DNA of 64,000 bases, taken from NCBI GenBank assembly GCA_016720805.1, contig JADKJZ010000014.1, forward strand, positions 124,001 through 188,000, given 5' to 3'. The position numbers and the translations under genes are program-made. Each line of letters starts with the position of its first letter. The stretch's first letter is position 1. A model generated the notes under the pieces. It worked only from the letters and a program-made list of their open reading frames with translations. It did not search any database and was not told the origin of the DNA. Below, one piece after another: positions 31,344-40,673 of this stretch. This stretch comes from Gemmatimonadota bacterium. Its GTDB lineage: Bacteria > Gemmatimonadota > Gemmatimonadetes > Gemmatimonadales > GWC2-71-9.

Positions 31344-32143
31344 ATGTCCCCGGGTCCGGAAGGTCACGAATCCGGCGCCGCACTGGACCCGACTGCGCGC
31401 TTCTCCGATCGCGTCGACCACTACGTCCGCTATCGCCCCGACTATCCAGCCGGCGTCCTCCGGATCCTGGAGGACGAGGCCGGGCTCACCGTGCACTCCA
31501 TCGTCGCCGATCTCGGCTCCGGCACGGGGATTTCGGCCGAGATGTTCCTCCGGCACGGCAATGTCGTGCACGCCGTCGAGCCGAACGATGCGATGCGTCA
31601 TGCGGCCGAGCGACTCCTGCACCACTATCCGAACTTCCACAGCGTGCATGGACGCGCCGAGGCGACGACGCTCGCCGACGCGTCGATCGACCACGTCGTC
31701 GCCGCCCAAGCCTTCCACTGGTTCGATGTGCCGGCGGCGCGGGCTGAGGTGCAGCGGATTCTCAAGCCCGGTGGGTGGGCCGTGTTGCTCTGGAACACGC
31801 GCCGTACCGAGTCAACTCCGTTCCTGCACGCGTTCGAGGCGCTGCTGCTCCGCTTCGGCACGGACTATCGGGAGGTGGCGCACACGAAGATCACCGCGTC
31901 TGCGCTCGAGGCCTTCTACGGCGGGCGCCATTTCGTGAAACGGACGCTCGACCATCGGCAGGAGCTGGACCTCGACGGCATCCGCGGGCGACTGCTTTCG
32001 TCGTCGTACGTTCCTGCGGCCGGGCATCCCGAGCACCTTCCGATGTTGACGAGCTTGATGCGATCTTCACGAGCGCGGCGGTCTGGTGGCCGTGGATGAT
32101 GACGGAGGTGTACGTCGGACGGATGGGGCGCACCGCAGCGTGA
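31344..32143 (+). CDS. Class I SAM-dependent methyltransferase (C-terminal frameshift)
   Basis: Methyltransferase with the SAM-binding motif VADLGSGTGISAEMF (residues about 53-67) and motif VAAQAFHWFD; substrate unknown. The frame read from 31344 is open to 32099 (251 residues), but the family-type C-terminus (DELDAIFTSAAV ... MTEVYVGRMGR) is in another frame from about 32045 and stops at 32143. That stop overlaps the GTG of the next gene (GTGA), which supports it as the original end. A one-base indel near 32045 is the simplest explanation. Confidence 0.85.
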
Positions 32144-32694
32144 CCGTGCCGAGCGACGCCAGCGACCACGCGCACTCACGACGTGCCCTCGCCCGGCACC
32201 TCTTCTTCGCGTTCGTGCTCACCTTCATCGCAAGCCGCATCCTCGTCTTCCTGATCATGGCGCGGCGGATCCCCGACCTTTACCTGCATGTCGGCGGAAA
32301 CCACGTCCATCACCTGAACTACGGAATTTTCCTGCTCGCGGGCGTGGGCGGCTATCTCCTCTTCGATCGCCGGAGCCCTGCCCAACGCAACATCGCCGGG
32401 ATCCTGTACGGGGTGGGTCTGGCGCTGACCTTTGACGAGTTCGGGATGTGGCTTCACCTCGGCGGGGCGTATTGGCAGCGCGCCTCCTTCGACGTGATGG
32501 TGGTGCTCGGCGCCGGACTGGGAGTACTCGCGTTTGCACCACCGCTTTCGAAGTGGCGGCCCCGCGATCGGGTCGCGGCCCTGATCCTGGTTGCATCGCT
32601 GGCCCTTTTCGGGATCCTGCTCTCGGCCTCCTTTCGCTTTGCGGCGCGCGAGCAGCCAAGACTTGAGCAGTTGGAAGAGCGGGGGCCGAGGTAG
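32140..32694 (+). CDS. Integral membrane protein
   Basis: 184 residues from the GTG at 32140, with about five hydrophobic segments (LFFAFVLTFIASRILVFLIM, YGIFLLAGVGGYLLF, ILYGVGLALTFDEFGMW, FDVMVVLGAGLGVLAF, AALILVASLALFGILLSASF). A His-rich stretch HVGGNHVHHLNYG precedes the second helix and could bind metal. Family not recognised. Coupled to the methyltransferase gene. Confidence 0.75.
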   Translation: MTVPSDASDHAHSRRALARHLFFAFVLTFIASRILVFLIMARRIPDLYLHVGGNHVHHLNYGIFLLAGVGGYLLFDRRSPAQRNIAGILYGVGLALTFDEFGMWLHLGGAYWQRASFDVMVVLGAGLGVLAFAPPLSKWRPRDRVAALILVASLALFGILLSASFRFAAREQPRLEQLEERGPR

Positions 32695-32837
32695 ACGGCG
32701 AATCCCGGCCTGAGGTCTGGGGAGCCAGGCACGAGCTCAGGGTTCGGTGTCACCGAACTGTCATCTCCCTGCCACGCCAGCGCCATTTCCTTGCCCGACA
32801 TTCGAATCGCACTCCTCTCTCGCCTCCGAGACGACTC

Positions 32838-33965
32838 ATGCGATTCGTGTCCGTGGTTGCCCTGCTCGCCATGACGGCCTGTGGCGGCAGCCCGTCGACT
32901 GAGCAGCCCACTGCCGCCGTCCTCCTCCCGCCGATTCCGCTCAAGGTCACCGAGCAGGGCGAGTTCGGCGCCTATCCGCCGATGACCGCGCGGACGTCGA
33001 GCGGCGAGCTCTTCCGGATTGATTACAAGGCCGGGATCGCGCAGTACGCTCTGGATGGAAGCCAGCGGCGCCTCTTCGGCGTGGCCGGCGAGGGACCGGG
33101 AGAGTTCCGTGCCCTGGCGAGCGGCGCCGTCCTCCCCGGCGACTCCCTCTTCGCGGTCGTCGATGCCGCGCGCGCGAGGCTGTTGCTCTTCGGCGTCGTG
33201 GACGGCGCCTTCCGGCGCGAGATCGCGATTCCTCCGATGCAGGTGACCGGCCAGCAGTGGCGATTCGATGGTAGCATGGCGCTGATTCCGATCTCGCTCG
33301 GTGTTCCTGTCTTCATGCGCTGGAACATGACGACGGACTCTGTGGGCCTCTGGGGTGAGCCGACCACTTTCCGCAAGAACGCCATGGTCGCGTCGATGAG
33401 CTCCGGCGAACCCTCAGCCATCCGCGATGGCGAGGGGTGGCTCGCGCTGATCCCCGGAGAGGTAACACTGGTACGCTACGACAGCGCTGGAGCGATCGTC
33501 GGCACCGTGCCGCTGCCGCGACGAGCACGGCGCGGTGAACCCGCAGATGCCAAGGAACAGCTGGCGCGGGCGAGCGAGGAGAAGCGGTTTGTCGTCCCCG
33601 CGTCGATGGCGATGGGAATCCATCGGTTGCCCGACGGCAAGGTGCTGCTGATGCACCTCGACGTGGAGGGAACTCAAACCCCGCGAGAAATCGAGGGGGT
33701 ACGACCGGGGCGGGGGTGGAAGGTCGAGCTGACGTCGATGCGGTGGTGGGCGACGATCTACGCCGCCGATCTCCAGACCGCCTGCGTCGACCAGCCGGTG
33801 CCGTTCACCACGCGGGAGATGTCGCGGCTGCTCTTCAGTGGCGACACCGTGATGACGCTGAGCCGACTCGTCGACGACGCGGGGGGCGTTCGCTCGGAGC
33901 TGCAGCGGGTGCGGTTCGACCTGGGCAAGTGCGTCTGGACGCCAGTGATGGCGGAGGGGAAGTAG
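32838..33965 (+). CDS. 6-bladed beta-propeller lipoprotein
   Basis: 375-residue predicted lipoprotein (VVALLAMTACGGS). The family signature GVAGEGPGEFRA is near residue 81. Blade segments include LFRIDYKAGIAQYALDG and LFAVVDAARARLLLFG. Followed after one base by a second propeller gene, so the two form an operon. Function unknown. Confidence 0.83.
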   Translation: MRFVSVVALLAMTACGGSPSTEQPTAAVLLPPIPLKVTEQGEFGAYPPMTARTSSGELFRIDYKAGIAQYALDGSQRRLFGVAGEGPGEFRALASGAVLPGDSLFAVVDAARARLLLFGVVDGAFRREIAIPPMQVTGQQWRFDGSMALIPISLGVPVFMRWNMTTDSVGLWGEPTTFRKNAMVASMSSGEPSAIRDGEGWLALIPGEVTLVRYDSAGAIVGTVPLPRRARRGEPADAKEQLARASEEKRFVVPASMAMGIHRLPDGKVLLMHLDVEGTQTPREIEGVRPGRGWKVELTSMRWWATIYAADLQTACVDQPVPFTTREMSRLLFSGDTVMTLSRLVDDAGGVRSELQRVRFDLGKCVWTPVMAEGK

Positions 33966-33966
33966 C

Positions 33967-35073
33967 ATGATGACCGTGGCCACACATCGCAATTGCCAAC
34001 TCGGCGCGCTGATGCTGCTCGTCGCAGCGTGTAGCAAGCCCGCCGACCCAGGCACCAACGGCATGAGCCCCACGACCGTCACCGTCGACACGGTGCCGTC
34101 GCTGGTATTGCCGTCGATCGGCGCGAACGACTCGGTGAACTTCGGGTCGACCAAGTTCGTCGCGAGACTGGCCAACGGAGAACTGGCGATCCTCGACGAA
34201 TCGAGCCAGACCATCCGCGTCTTCGGGGCTGACGGGAAATCGCTCCGGGAGATCGGGCGCCGAGGGGAGGGCCCTGGCGAGTTCCAGTTCCCGATGTGGT
34301 TGGGTGAGTGTCGGCCCGACACCCTGTTCGTCATTGATCCCGCCACGGCCCGCATATCGCTCTTCGACAGCCAGGGCCAGTTCGTACGGCAGCACCCCTT
34401 CAAGAGCCGCGGGAGCATGATGGCGTGCGATGTGACCGGGCAAGTCCTGCGTCTCGACATCATCGGCAGCACCGAGATGCCAAGCGAGCAATCGCCGCTC
34501 TATCAGGGCACCGTTACGCTGGTCGGCTTCGACGCCCCAGACCGTGTGCTCGACACCATTCCGCTCTATCGCAACCGCCCGATGGGGCAGCAGGGGTGGA
34601 TCGCGTCGGCCAACGGCACCGTGTATGTCGGGCGGGGCGACTCCGGCTTCGTCGAGAGCTGGCGACCCGGTGACTCCGCGCGCACTCGCCATCCGCTGGG
34701 TACCGCCGGACGTGCCCCGACAGCCGCGCAGTACCAGGCCGAAATCGAGCGGTGGCTTCGGATGCTCAGCCGCCCGGAAGATCGGGTGCGTCCGCGGGAG
34801 ATCCTGGAAAAGATCCCGGCACCCGCCGCCATGCCTGCCTTCCGCGCCCTCGTCGCCGATCCGACCGGTGCGGTGTGGGCGGTGACGTCACCGACGGGTG
34901 ACGCTGTCACGGTCCTCGAGGGCATCGATTCGCTCGGTCGTCCGTTCCAGCCGCTCCGCCTCCCCGGCGATCTCGATGTTCACGCGGTCGGGCGTAACCA
35001 CATCGTCGCGATCGCCGAGGATGCAGACGGCTCGCAACGGATCCTGGTCTTCAAGCTGACGCGGAAGAACTGA
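33967..35073 (+). CDS. 6-bladed beta-propeller lipoprotein
   Basis: 368 residues, lipobox LMLLVAACSK. Family signature GRRGEGPGEFQFP near residue 98, with NHL-like blades (ANGELAILDESSQTIRVFGA; DTLFVIDPATARISLFDSQG). One base after the preceding paralogue; the two differ widely, so the duplication is old. Function unknown. Confidence 0.85.
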   Translation: MMTVATHRNCQLGALMLLVAACSKPADPGTNGMSPTTVTVDTVPSLVLPSIGANDSVNFGSTKFVARLANGELAILDESSQTIRVFGADGKSLREIGRRGEGPGEFQFPMWLGECRPDTLFVIDPATARISLFDSQGQFVRQHPFKSRGSMMACDVTGQVLRLDIIGSTEMPSEQSPLYQGTVTLVGFDAPDRVLDTIPLYRNRPMGQQGWIASANGTVYVGRGDSGFVESWRPGDSARTRHPLGTAGRAPTAAQYQAEIERWLRMLSRPEDRVRPREILEKIPAPAAMPAFRALVADPTGAVWAVTSPTGDAVTVLEGIDSLGRPFQPLRLPGDLDVHAVGRNHIVAIAEDADGSQRILVFKLTRKN

Positions 35074-35098
35074 AGAGGGTCTTCACCCATGCGCGAGC

Positions 35099-35181
35099 AC
35101 GCAGGTCCCTCGCTGCGCTCGGGATGACAACGCCTGGATGGTGATCGATCATCGATCATCGATCATCGATCATCGATCATC
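35099..35181. repeat. Dispersed repeat fragment and GATCATC array
   Basis: 35099-35129 is a 31-base sequence (contains CTCGCTGCGCTCGGGATGAC) identical to 57000-57030. It is followed by five GATCATC units at 35147-35181, upstream of the arsR-like gene. Confidence 0.85.
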
Positions 35182-35219
35182 GCCCCCCCTTGCGCCCACC
35201 CGCTCCGCGCCTTAACCTA

Positions 35220-35233
35220 CAACCATATGGTTG
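35220..35233. promoter_or_regulatory. Operator-like palindrome over the arsR-type start codon
   Basis: CAACCATATGGTTG is a perfect 14-base palindrome that includes the ATG region at 35227. Such palindromes over the start of ArsR genes paired with SRPBCC proteins suggest autorepression by the encoded regulator. Inferred, not shown. Confidence 0.6.
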
Positions 35234-35592
35234 CACGTCTCCCCAGCCGCTCCCGGCTCGCCGATGACCACCTCGATCGCCTCTTCCGGGCGCTCGGCGA
35301 CCGTACCCGGCGCGATATCGTCGCCCGCGTCCTCGGTGGCGAGGAGGCCTCGGTCTCCACGCTTGCGGCGCGATATGCGATGTCGTTCGCTGCGGTGCAG
35401 AAGCACGTCGCCGTCCTGGCCGGTGCGGGACTGGTAACCAAGCGCAGCCAGGGCCGCGAGAAGCTGGTGCGCGGCAACCCGAAGGAACTCGCCCGCGCTC
35501 GGGCGTTGCTCAGCCAGCTCGAACAGCTCTGGACGTCTCGTTTCAGCCAGCTCGACGCGATCCTCGCCGAGCCCTTTCCCCCGACGGAGTAG
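35227..35592 (+). CDS. ArsR-family winged-helix regulator
   Basis: 121 residues with a winged helix (LFRALGDRTRRDIVARVLGG ... STLAARYAMSFAAVQKHVAV ... LVTKRSQGREKLVRGN). It lacks the metal-binding cysteines of arsenic or cadmium sensors and belongs to the subgroup paired with AHSA1/SRPBCC proteins. It is followed after two bases by the SRPBCC gene. A palindrome over its own start suggests autoregulation. Confidence 0.9.
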   Translation: MVARLPSRSRLADDHLDRLFRALGDRTRRDIVARVLGGEEASVSTLAARYAMSFAAVQKHVAVLAGAGLVTKRSQGREKLVRGNPKELARARALLSQLEQLWTSRFSQLDAILAEPFPPTE

Positions 35593-35594
35593 CC

Positions 35595-36569
35595 ATGCCG
35601 ATCACCTCTGTTACCTCCGATGCCGCCGCCCGCACGCTCACCGTCGTGGCCGACTACCCCGTGCCGGTCGCGCGCCTCTGGGCGGCCTATGCCGACCCGC
35701 GCCAACTCGAGCGCTTCTGGGGGCCGGTGGAATGGCCCGCCACCTTCACGCGGCATGACATGGCGGTGGGTGGCCGTTCGCACTACTACATGACCGGTCC
35801 CGACGGCACCAAGGCGCACGGCTGGTTCCGCTACCTCGCGATCGAGCCGATGAAGCGGATCGAGCTCGAGGACGGCTTTGCCGACGAGCAGGACGTCCCG
35901 AACCCGGACATGCCGACGATGCAGATGGTCTTCTCCTTCCAGGAGACGCCGACGGGATCCCGGTTCCAGTGCCTGACAACCTTCACCAGCACGGAGGCGA
36001 TGGAATCGCTCGTGGCGATGGGGATGGTCGAGGGGATGAGCTCGGCGATGGGCCAGATCGACGCCGTCCTCGCGGACCTCTCCTCCTTCGCGGCGACGCG
36101 CGGCACCGAGGCGCAGCTGCTCTCCGACACCACGGTACGGATCTCGCGCGTCATCCGCGGCTCGGTCGACCAGGTGTGGCGCGCGCATCACGAGCCGGCG
36201 CTCATGCAGCGCTGGCTTCTCGGTCCCGACGGCTGGACGATGCCGGTCTGCGAGGTCGCCACCCGCGTCGGCGAGCGCTACCGCTACGAGTGGGAAGCCG
36301 TCGACGGATCGGCACGCTTCGGCTTCGAGGGTGAACTGCTCGAGTCGTCGCCCCCGTACCGCGCCGTCACCACCGAGCAGATGATCGGGATGGATGGCCC
36401 CGGGACCCGCAACGAGCTGACCCTGGTTGCGACGCCGTCGGGAACGCTGCTCTCCATTGTGATCACCTACCCGAACAAGGAGATGCGCGACATGATCCTC
36501 GGCAGCGGGATGACGACGGGGATGGAGACGAGCTACACCCGCCTCGAGCGCGAGGTGCTCGCCGGGTAG
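35595..36569 (+). CDS. Tandem SRPBCC (AHSA1-type) protein
   Basis: 324 residues made of two START-like hydrophobic-pocket domains: about 10-155 (PVPVARLWAAYADPRQLERF ...) and about 170-320 (VIRGSVDQVWRAHHEPALMQ ...). Each has the AHSA1 pattern of W followed by D/GP before the second strand. Such proteins bind small ligands or act in stress; the ligand is unknown. Cotranscribed with the ArsR-type regulator. Confidence 0.88.
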   Translation: MPITSVTSDAAARTLTVVADYPVPVARLWAAYADPRQLERFWGPVEWPATFTRHDMAVGGRSHYYMTGPDGTKAHGWFRYLAIEPMKRIELEDGFADEQDVPNPDMPTMQMVFSFQETPTGSRFQCLTTFTSTEAMESLVAMGMVEGMSSAMGQIDAVLADLSSFAATRGTEAQLLSDTTVRISRVIRGSVDQVWRAHHEPALMQRWLLGPDGWTMPVCEVATRVGERYRYEWEAVDGSARFGFEGELLESSPPYRAVTTEQMIGMDGPGTRNELTLVATPSGTLLSIVITYPNKEMRDMILGSGMTTGMETSYTRLEREVLAG

Positions 36570-36678
36570 GGCCAAATCCACCACCCCTCCCGATCCGCAC
36601 CCAGCATGGTTTGCTTCCGGGGCCCCTCCTCATCCGACGGAGTCCCGGAATCATGCCTGCTGAGCGCCACAGCATCGA

Positions 36679-37359
36679 GTGCCCGCCCCGGTGACGTTCT
36701 CCCACGCCGTGCTGAGCGCCGGGGTCGGCGTCACTCTCGCCACCGCGGGCGTCGGCGTCGGTTACCGCCGCGTCATGGATCGCCCCGCTCTCTGGCTCGT
36801 CGCCTGGTTGGTCGTCGACGCGATCGCGAGCGTGGCCAGCACGATCGGCACGATCGAGTTTCGGAACGCCCAATACAGCGCCCAGGTGTGGTATCCGATC
36901 AGCTCGGCGCTGGCACTCTGCCTGCTCGCGAGCACCCTTGCTGATGCCAAGGCGCGGCGAGCGGCCTTTGTTGCCGCTGCCGTGGTTGGCCTCACCATCA
37001 CCGGGCTGACGATCTGGTACGAGAAGTTCGGCAGCTTCGCGAAGATCACCGGGGTGCTCCATGGGGTGACGTTGCTGCTGGTCGGGTCGGCCCTGGTGCT
37101 CCAGCGCGCCAGGAAGGCGCGTGGCGACATGTTTGTCGACCGGACCTTCCTCGTCGGGGCCGCCTTCGTCATCATGGGGGCGCCGAGTCCCTTTCTGGCC
37201 GTGGCCGTGCGCTACTTCGGACCCAGCAAGAGTGAGCTGTATTCCTTGGTCTACACGCTCAAGGGTCTCCTCGCGATCTGTTCCTACGTCCTGATGGTGG
37301 TGGCCATTCACCTGGGCGCGGAGCAGGCCCGTTTGCGCCTGACGAGGGCCGCGGCGTGA
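36679..37359 (+). CDS. Integral membrane protein, likely sensor partner
   Basis: 226 residues with about seven hydrophobic segments. Family not recognised. The GTG at 36679 is taken as start; a GTG four codons later is possible. Its stop overlaps the GTG of the histidine kinase gene, which has only one membrane helix, so this protein may provide the sensing part of the two-component system. Confidence 0.75.
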   Translation: MPAPVTFSHAVLSAGVGVTLATAGVGVGYRRVMDRPALWLVAWLVVDAIASVASTIGTIEFRNAQYSAQVWYPISSALALCLLASTLADAKARRAAFVAAAVVGLTITGLTIWYEKFGSFAKITGVLHGVTLLLVGSALVLQRARKARGDMFVDRTFLVGAAFVIMGAPSPFLAVAVRYFGPSKSELYSLVYTLKGLLAICSYVLMVVAIHLGAEQARLRLTRAAA

Positions 37360-38078
37360 GTGTCATCGTCACGCTCAGTCTCGTCCTCAGCATCCTGATC
37401 GGGACCATCATCAGTGCCGTCGTCATCCAGCAACGGCGGTTGCTGCGCGCCCATTCCTCCTTCGCCGGGCGCCTGATCGCGGCACAGGATCGTGACCGCG
37501 CACGGATTGCCCGCGAGCTGCACGACGAACTCGTCATGCGGCTCAACACCGCGACGCACGCGTTGCGGCTGCAAAACGGCCGGATCACCGAGACGCAGGC
37601 GCTCGAAATGGATCAGATTGCCGACGATATTCGCCTGGTCGCGCGCGACCTGCACCCGACGGCGGTGGACTATCAAGGACTGGAGCCGGCGATGCGGACG
37701 ATGATCGAGACGAAGGCGCGTACCCACGCCGTCACGATCGACGCCACCTTCAGCGGGTCGTTCGCCGGCCTCGATGCTCGGCATCGGCTGACCATCTATC
37801 GTGTCGCCCAGGAGGCGCTCGCCAACGCGATCCACCATTCCGGTGGAAGGCACCATTCCCTGACGCTGACGGCAGCTCCTGGGGTCGTGCGCCTGGTCGT
37901 GCGCGACACCGGAAAGGGTTTCGACCTCGGCACGGTCACCACGCGCCACGGACTGGGGCTCACGTCAATGGAAGAGAGGGTGAAGTTGCTCGACGGCCAG
38001 ATCGAAATCGTCTCGCGCCGCGGTCACGGCACCGAGGTGCGAGTGGAGTTTCCGGTACCATCAACGGCCTCGTCGTGA
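37356..38078 (+). CDS. Sensor histidine kinase (NarL/DesK type)
   Basis: 240 residues. One N-terminal membrane helix (VIVTLSLVLSILIGTIISAV), a HisKA_3 dimerisation domain with phospho-acceptor His in ARIARELHDELV, then an HATPase domain with N box (QEALANAIHHS), G1 (DTGKGFD) and G2 (HGLGLTSMEER). No extracellular sensor domain. Coupled on both sides by GTGA overlaps to the membrane protein and the response regulator. Confidence 0.93.
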   Translation: MSVIVTLSLVLSILIGTIISAVVIQQRRLLRAHSSFAGRLIAAQDRDRARIARELHDELVMRLNTATHALRLQNGRITETQALEMDQIADDIRLVARDLHPTAVDYQGLEPAMRTMIETKARTHAVTIDATFSGSFAGLDARHRLTIYRVAQEALANAIHHSGGRHHSLTLTAAPGVVRLVVRDTGKGFDLGTVTTRHGLGLTSMEERVKLLDGQIEIVSRRGHGTEVRVEFPVPSTASS

Positions 38079-38731
38079 CGCTTCCTCGGGTCCTCATTGC
38101 CGAAGACTTCGAGCCGATGGCCGACGCACTCGCCAGCTGGCTCTCGCCGTGGTTCGAGATCGTCGGCAAGGTATTGCGGCTGGAGATGCTGGCCGGCGCC
38201 ATCAGGCAGACCGCACCCGATGCGGTGCTGCTCGACCTTGCCTTCAAGGAGCGTAGCGCGCTCCACGAATTGCCGACGCTGCGGCTGCTTCCGGAGGCGC
38301 CGCGCTTCGTGATCCTCACGGCGTATCGCGACTATGGCCTGATGATGGGCGCGATTGACGCGGGCGCCTCAGGGTACGTCGTGAAGACGTCGGACTTCAC
38401 CGAGGTGAAGACCGCACTCGACGAGGTACTTGCCGGGCGCCTCTACCTCTCGCCCAGCGTCCGCCCCGAGGAGCCGCCACGACGCAAGATTGTGCCGCGC
38501 GTCGACGATGGTACCTGGCACCCGACGGCCTTCGACATCAAGTTGACGGAGCGCCAACTCGGCGTCCTCACGGAGTTGGCCGCCGGACGCTCCGCGCGGC
38601 AGGTCGCGAACCTCCTCGAGATCCATCACACCACGGTGGGGAAGGAACTGCAGCGGCTGGGCGAACGCATCGGCTGGGAAGGTGACGTCACCTACCTGCT
38701 CCGATGGTTCGCCGAGTATCAGACGCGCTAG
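38075..38731 (+). CDS. Response regulator with REC and HTH domain
   Basis: 218 residues. Receiver domain with acidic pair ED at residues 10-11, phospho-acceptor Asp in AVLLDLAF and Lys in YVVKTSDF. The C-terminal helix-turn-helix (LTERQLGVLTELAAGRSARQ ... IHHTTVGKELQRLGERI) is LuxR/NarL-like. Cognate of the adjacent kinase. Its 3' end overlaps the convergent outer-membrane gene by four bases. Confidence 0.9.
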   Translation: MTLPRVLIAEDFEPMADALASWLSPWFEIVGKVLRLEMLAGAIRQTAPDAVLLDLAFKERSALHELPTLRLLPEAPRFVILTAYRDYGLMMGAIDAGASGYVVKTSDFTEVKTALDEVLAGRLYLSPSVRPEEPPRRKIVPRVDDGTWHPTAFDIKLTERQLGVLTELAAGRSARQVANLLEIHHTTVGKELQRLGERIGWEGDVTYLLRWFAEYQTR

Positions 38732-39390
38732 AACCGAATCGCCAATCCGAGCGAAATCACCGGGTACACCTTCAGGTACTTGTTGACGTCCGCCTGGATC
38801 TTGAGCCGTTCCTCCTCGACGTCCTGCGCCAGCGCCGAGCCCGGGGTCGCGGCCGATGCACTGAGGCCGATGGTCGGCTTGCCGATGCCGACGCCGAGGT
38901 CGAGCAGCATCGTGATGCCGCCCTTCCGGGAGGCCGGCGTGCCCCAGCCGAGGCCGGCGTACGGCATCGTCTTCGGCCAGCGACCGGTCCCCGTCACCGT
39001 CCCGACCTGCGCCGCGGTGTACTCGGTCCCGTCGAAGGTGTAGGTGCCGCCGGTCGGCTTCCCGGTGGCGTTGACCTCAGCCGGCGCGCTCATGATCCCA
39101 CCGGTGAAGTGGAACGACCCTCGCGGCGAGAGGTAGAGGTCCACCAGGCCGGTCATTCCCTTGAACTTCAGGTCGGCGTCGAAGTCGACGTCCGACTCGC
39201 TGCGGCTGATCGTGTGCGAGAAGCGATACGCCCCGCCACGAATCCCGATGTGGGGGGTCAGCAGCTTGGCCACCTCGATCCCGAGGCCGAGAGAGCCGGC
39301 ACGACCGGCGATGAGGATATCAGCCTGGGCACTCAGCGGCAGGGCCAGCAGGGTCATTCCGACCAACGGTATCAGGATTCGAGAGCGCAT
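38728..39390 (-). CDS. Outer-membrane beta-barrel protein
   Basis: 220 residues with signal peptide (LVGMTLLALPLSAQA), alternating hydrophobic strands and a terminal Phe (SLGLAIRF) as in OMPs. Single-domain small barrel; ligand or role unknown. A GGAG box lies before the ATG at 39390 and a TATATA at 39449-39454 could be its -10 element. Confidence 0.8.
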   Translation of the reverse strand: MRSRILIPLVGMTLLALPLSAQADILIAGRAGSLGLGIEVAKLLTPHIGIRGGAYRFSHTISRSESDVDFDADLKFKGMTGLVDLYLSPRGSFHFTGGIMSAPAEVNATGKPTGGTYTFDGTEYTAAQVGTVTGTGRWPKTMPYAGLGWGTPASRKGGITMLLDLGVGIGKPTIGLSASAATPGSALAQDVEEERLKIQADVNKYLKVYPVISLGLAIRF

Positions 39391-39481
39391 CAGGCAAGAC
39401 TCCAGTGGGGAGGGGGGTGCTCCCGGTAATATCGACGGGAGGACCTATATATGCAGAGATTGGCGTGATTCGGGTGAAAAT

Positions 39482-39530
39482 CGACGATCGACGGTCGATG
39501 GTCGATCATCGATGATCGATCATCGATTAT
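39482..39530. repeat. Degenerate GATCGAT-type heptamer array
   Basis: Seven-base units GATCGAC, GGTCGAT, GGTCGAT, CATCGAT, GATCGAT, CATCGAT, TATC in the space between the divergent outer-membrane gene and gcvT. Its unit is related to GATCATC of the other arrays but has drifted. Confidence 0.75.
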
Positions 39531-39563
39531 CTTTGGGTTCTGACCCATTCCTGGACCGTTTCC

Positions 39564-40658
39564 GTGCTCAAGACTGCACTGCTCGACCGTCACATCGCCC
39601 TCGGTGCCCGCATGGTTCCCTTTGCCGGCTGGGAGATGCCTGTCCAGTACCAGGGCCTTGTCGAGGAGCACAAGGCGGTACGCAGCGCGGCCGGCCTCTT
39701 CGACCTCTCCCACATGGGCGAGCTCTGGATCAAGGGACCCGAGGCCGATCGGGCCCTCGACTACGCCCTGGTGACCCAGCCCTCGAAGCTGGCGGTCGGC
39801 AAGGCCCACTACTCGATGATCTGCGCCGCCGACGGCTCGGTGATGGACGACCTGATCGTCTACCGCCTCGGCGAGACGCGCTACCTGGTGGTCGCCAACG
39901 GCGCCAATGCGGATGTCGTCTCGGCGGCGCTCCGGGAGCGGCTCGACGGCTTCGATGCCTCGCTCGACGACGCCTCGATGCGCACCTCGCTGGTGGCGAT
40001 CCAGGGGCCGAAGGCCGCTGAAATTCTCCAGCCGTTCATCGATGTCGACCTGAGCACGGTCAAGTATTACAGCGGCCGCGAGGCGACAGCGTTCGGCCTC
40101 CCGGTGCTGTTGGCCCGGACCGGCTACACCGGCGAGGATGGCTTCGAGCTCTTCACGCTGTGGGACGACGCCATTCCCGTCTGGGACGGCCTCCTCGCCG
40201 CAGGAAAGGATGCCGGACTGGTGCCGGTTGGCCTCGGTGCCCGCGACACCCTCCGCCTCGAGGCGGGGATGCCGCTCTACGGCCAGGAGCTGGACCGCGC
40301 CACCACCCCGTTCGAGGCCAACCTCGGCCGGGTGGTCAAGTTCGAGAAGGAGGGGGACTTCGTCGGCCGCGCTGCGTTGGCCGCCGCCAAGGATCACCCC
40401 ACCAAGACGCTGGTCGCCCTCAAGTTGACCGGACGCGGCATCGCCCGGACGGGGTACCCCGTCTATCTTCCCGCCGCGGCAGAACCGGTGGGGATCGTCA
40501 CCAGCGGGACCGCCTCACCCACCCTCGGCTACGCGATCGCCATGGCCTACCTCCCCGTCGCCAACGCGGCCCTCGGGACGTCGGTCGAGATCGGGGTTCG
40601 CAGCCAGCGGGTGACTGCCGAAGTGATCGCCCTGCCGTTCTATCGTCGTTCGACCTGA
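39564..40658 (+). CDS. gcvT: Glycine cleavage system T protein (aminomethyltransferase)
   Basis: 364 residues. T protein releases ammonia from the aminomethyl-lipoyl H protein and passes the methylene group to tetrahydrofolate. Family segments seen: MVPFAGWEMPVQYQG, FDLSHMGEL, the folate-binding part around GYTGEDGFELF and GLGARDTLRLEAGMPLYG. GTG start. First gene of gcvT-gcvH-gcvP. No glycine riboswitch was recognised upstream; the leader holds a heptamer array instead. Confidence 0.96.
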   Translation: MLKTALLDRHIALGARMVPFAGWEMPVQYQGLVEEHKAVRSAAGLFDLSHMGELWIKGPEADRALDYALVTQPSKLAVGKAHYSMICAADGSVMDDLIVYRLGETRYLVVANGANADVVSAALRERLDGFDASLDDASMRTSLVAIQGPKAAEILQPFIDVDLSTVKYYSGREATAFGLPVLLARTGYTGEDGFELFTLWDDAIPVWDGLLAAGKDAGLVPVGLGARDTLRLEAGMPLYGQELDRATTPFEANLGRVVKFEKEGDFVGRAALAAAKDHPTKTLVALKLTGRGIARTGYPVYLPAAAEPVGIVTSGTASPTLGYAIAMAYLPVANAALGTSVEIGVRSQRVTAEVIALPFYRRST

Positions 40659-40673
40659 GCCCTGGAGTCAGCC

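Noticed and set aside
36606..36944. Open frame of 112 codons before the membrane protein at 36679
   Set aside because: Mostly overlaps the membrane protein gene in another frame, and its translation is Arg-rich without hydrophobic or family pattern.
39391..39563. Glycine riboswitch upstream of gcvT
   Set aside because: No tandem aptamer-like conserved segments were recognised; the leader is occupied by a degenerate heptamer array.
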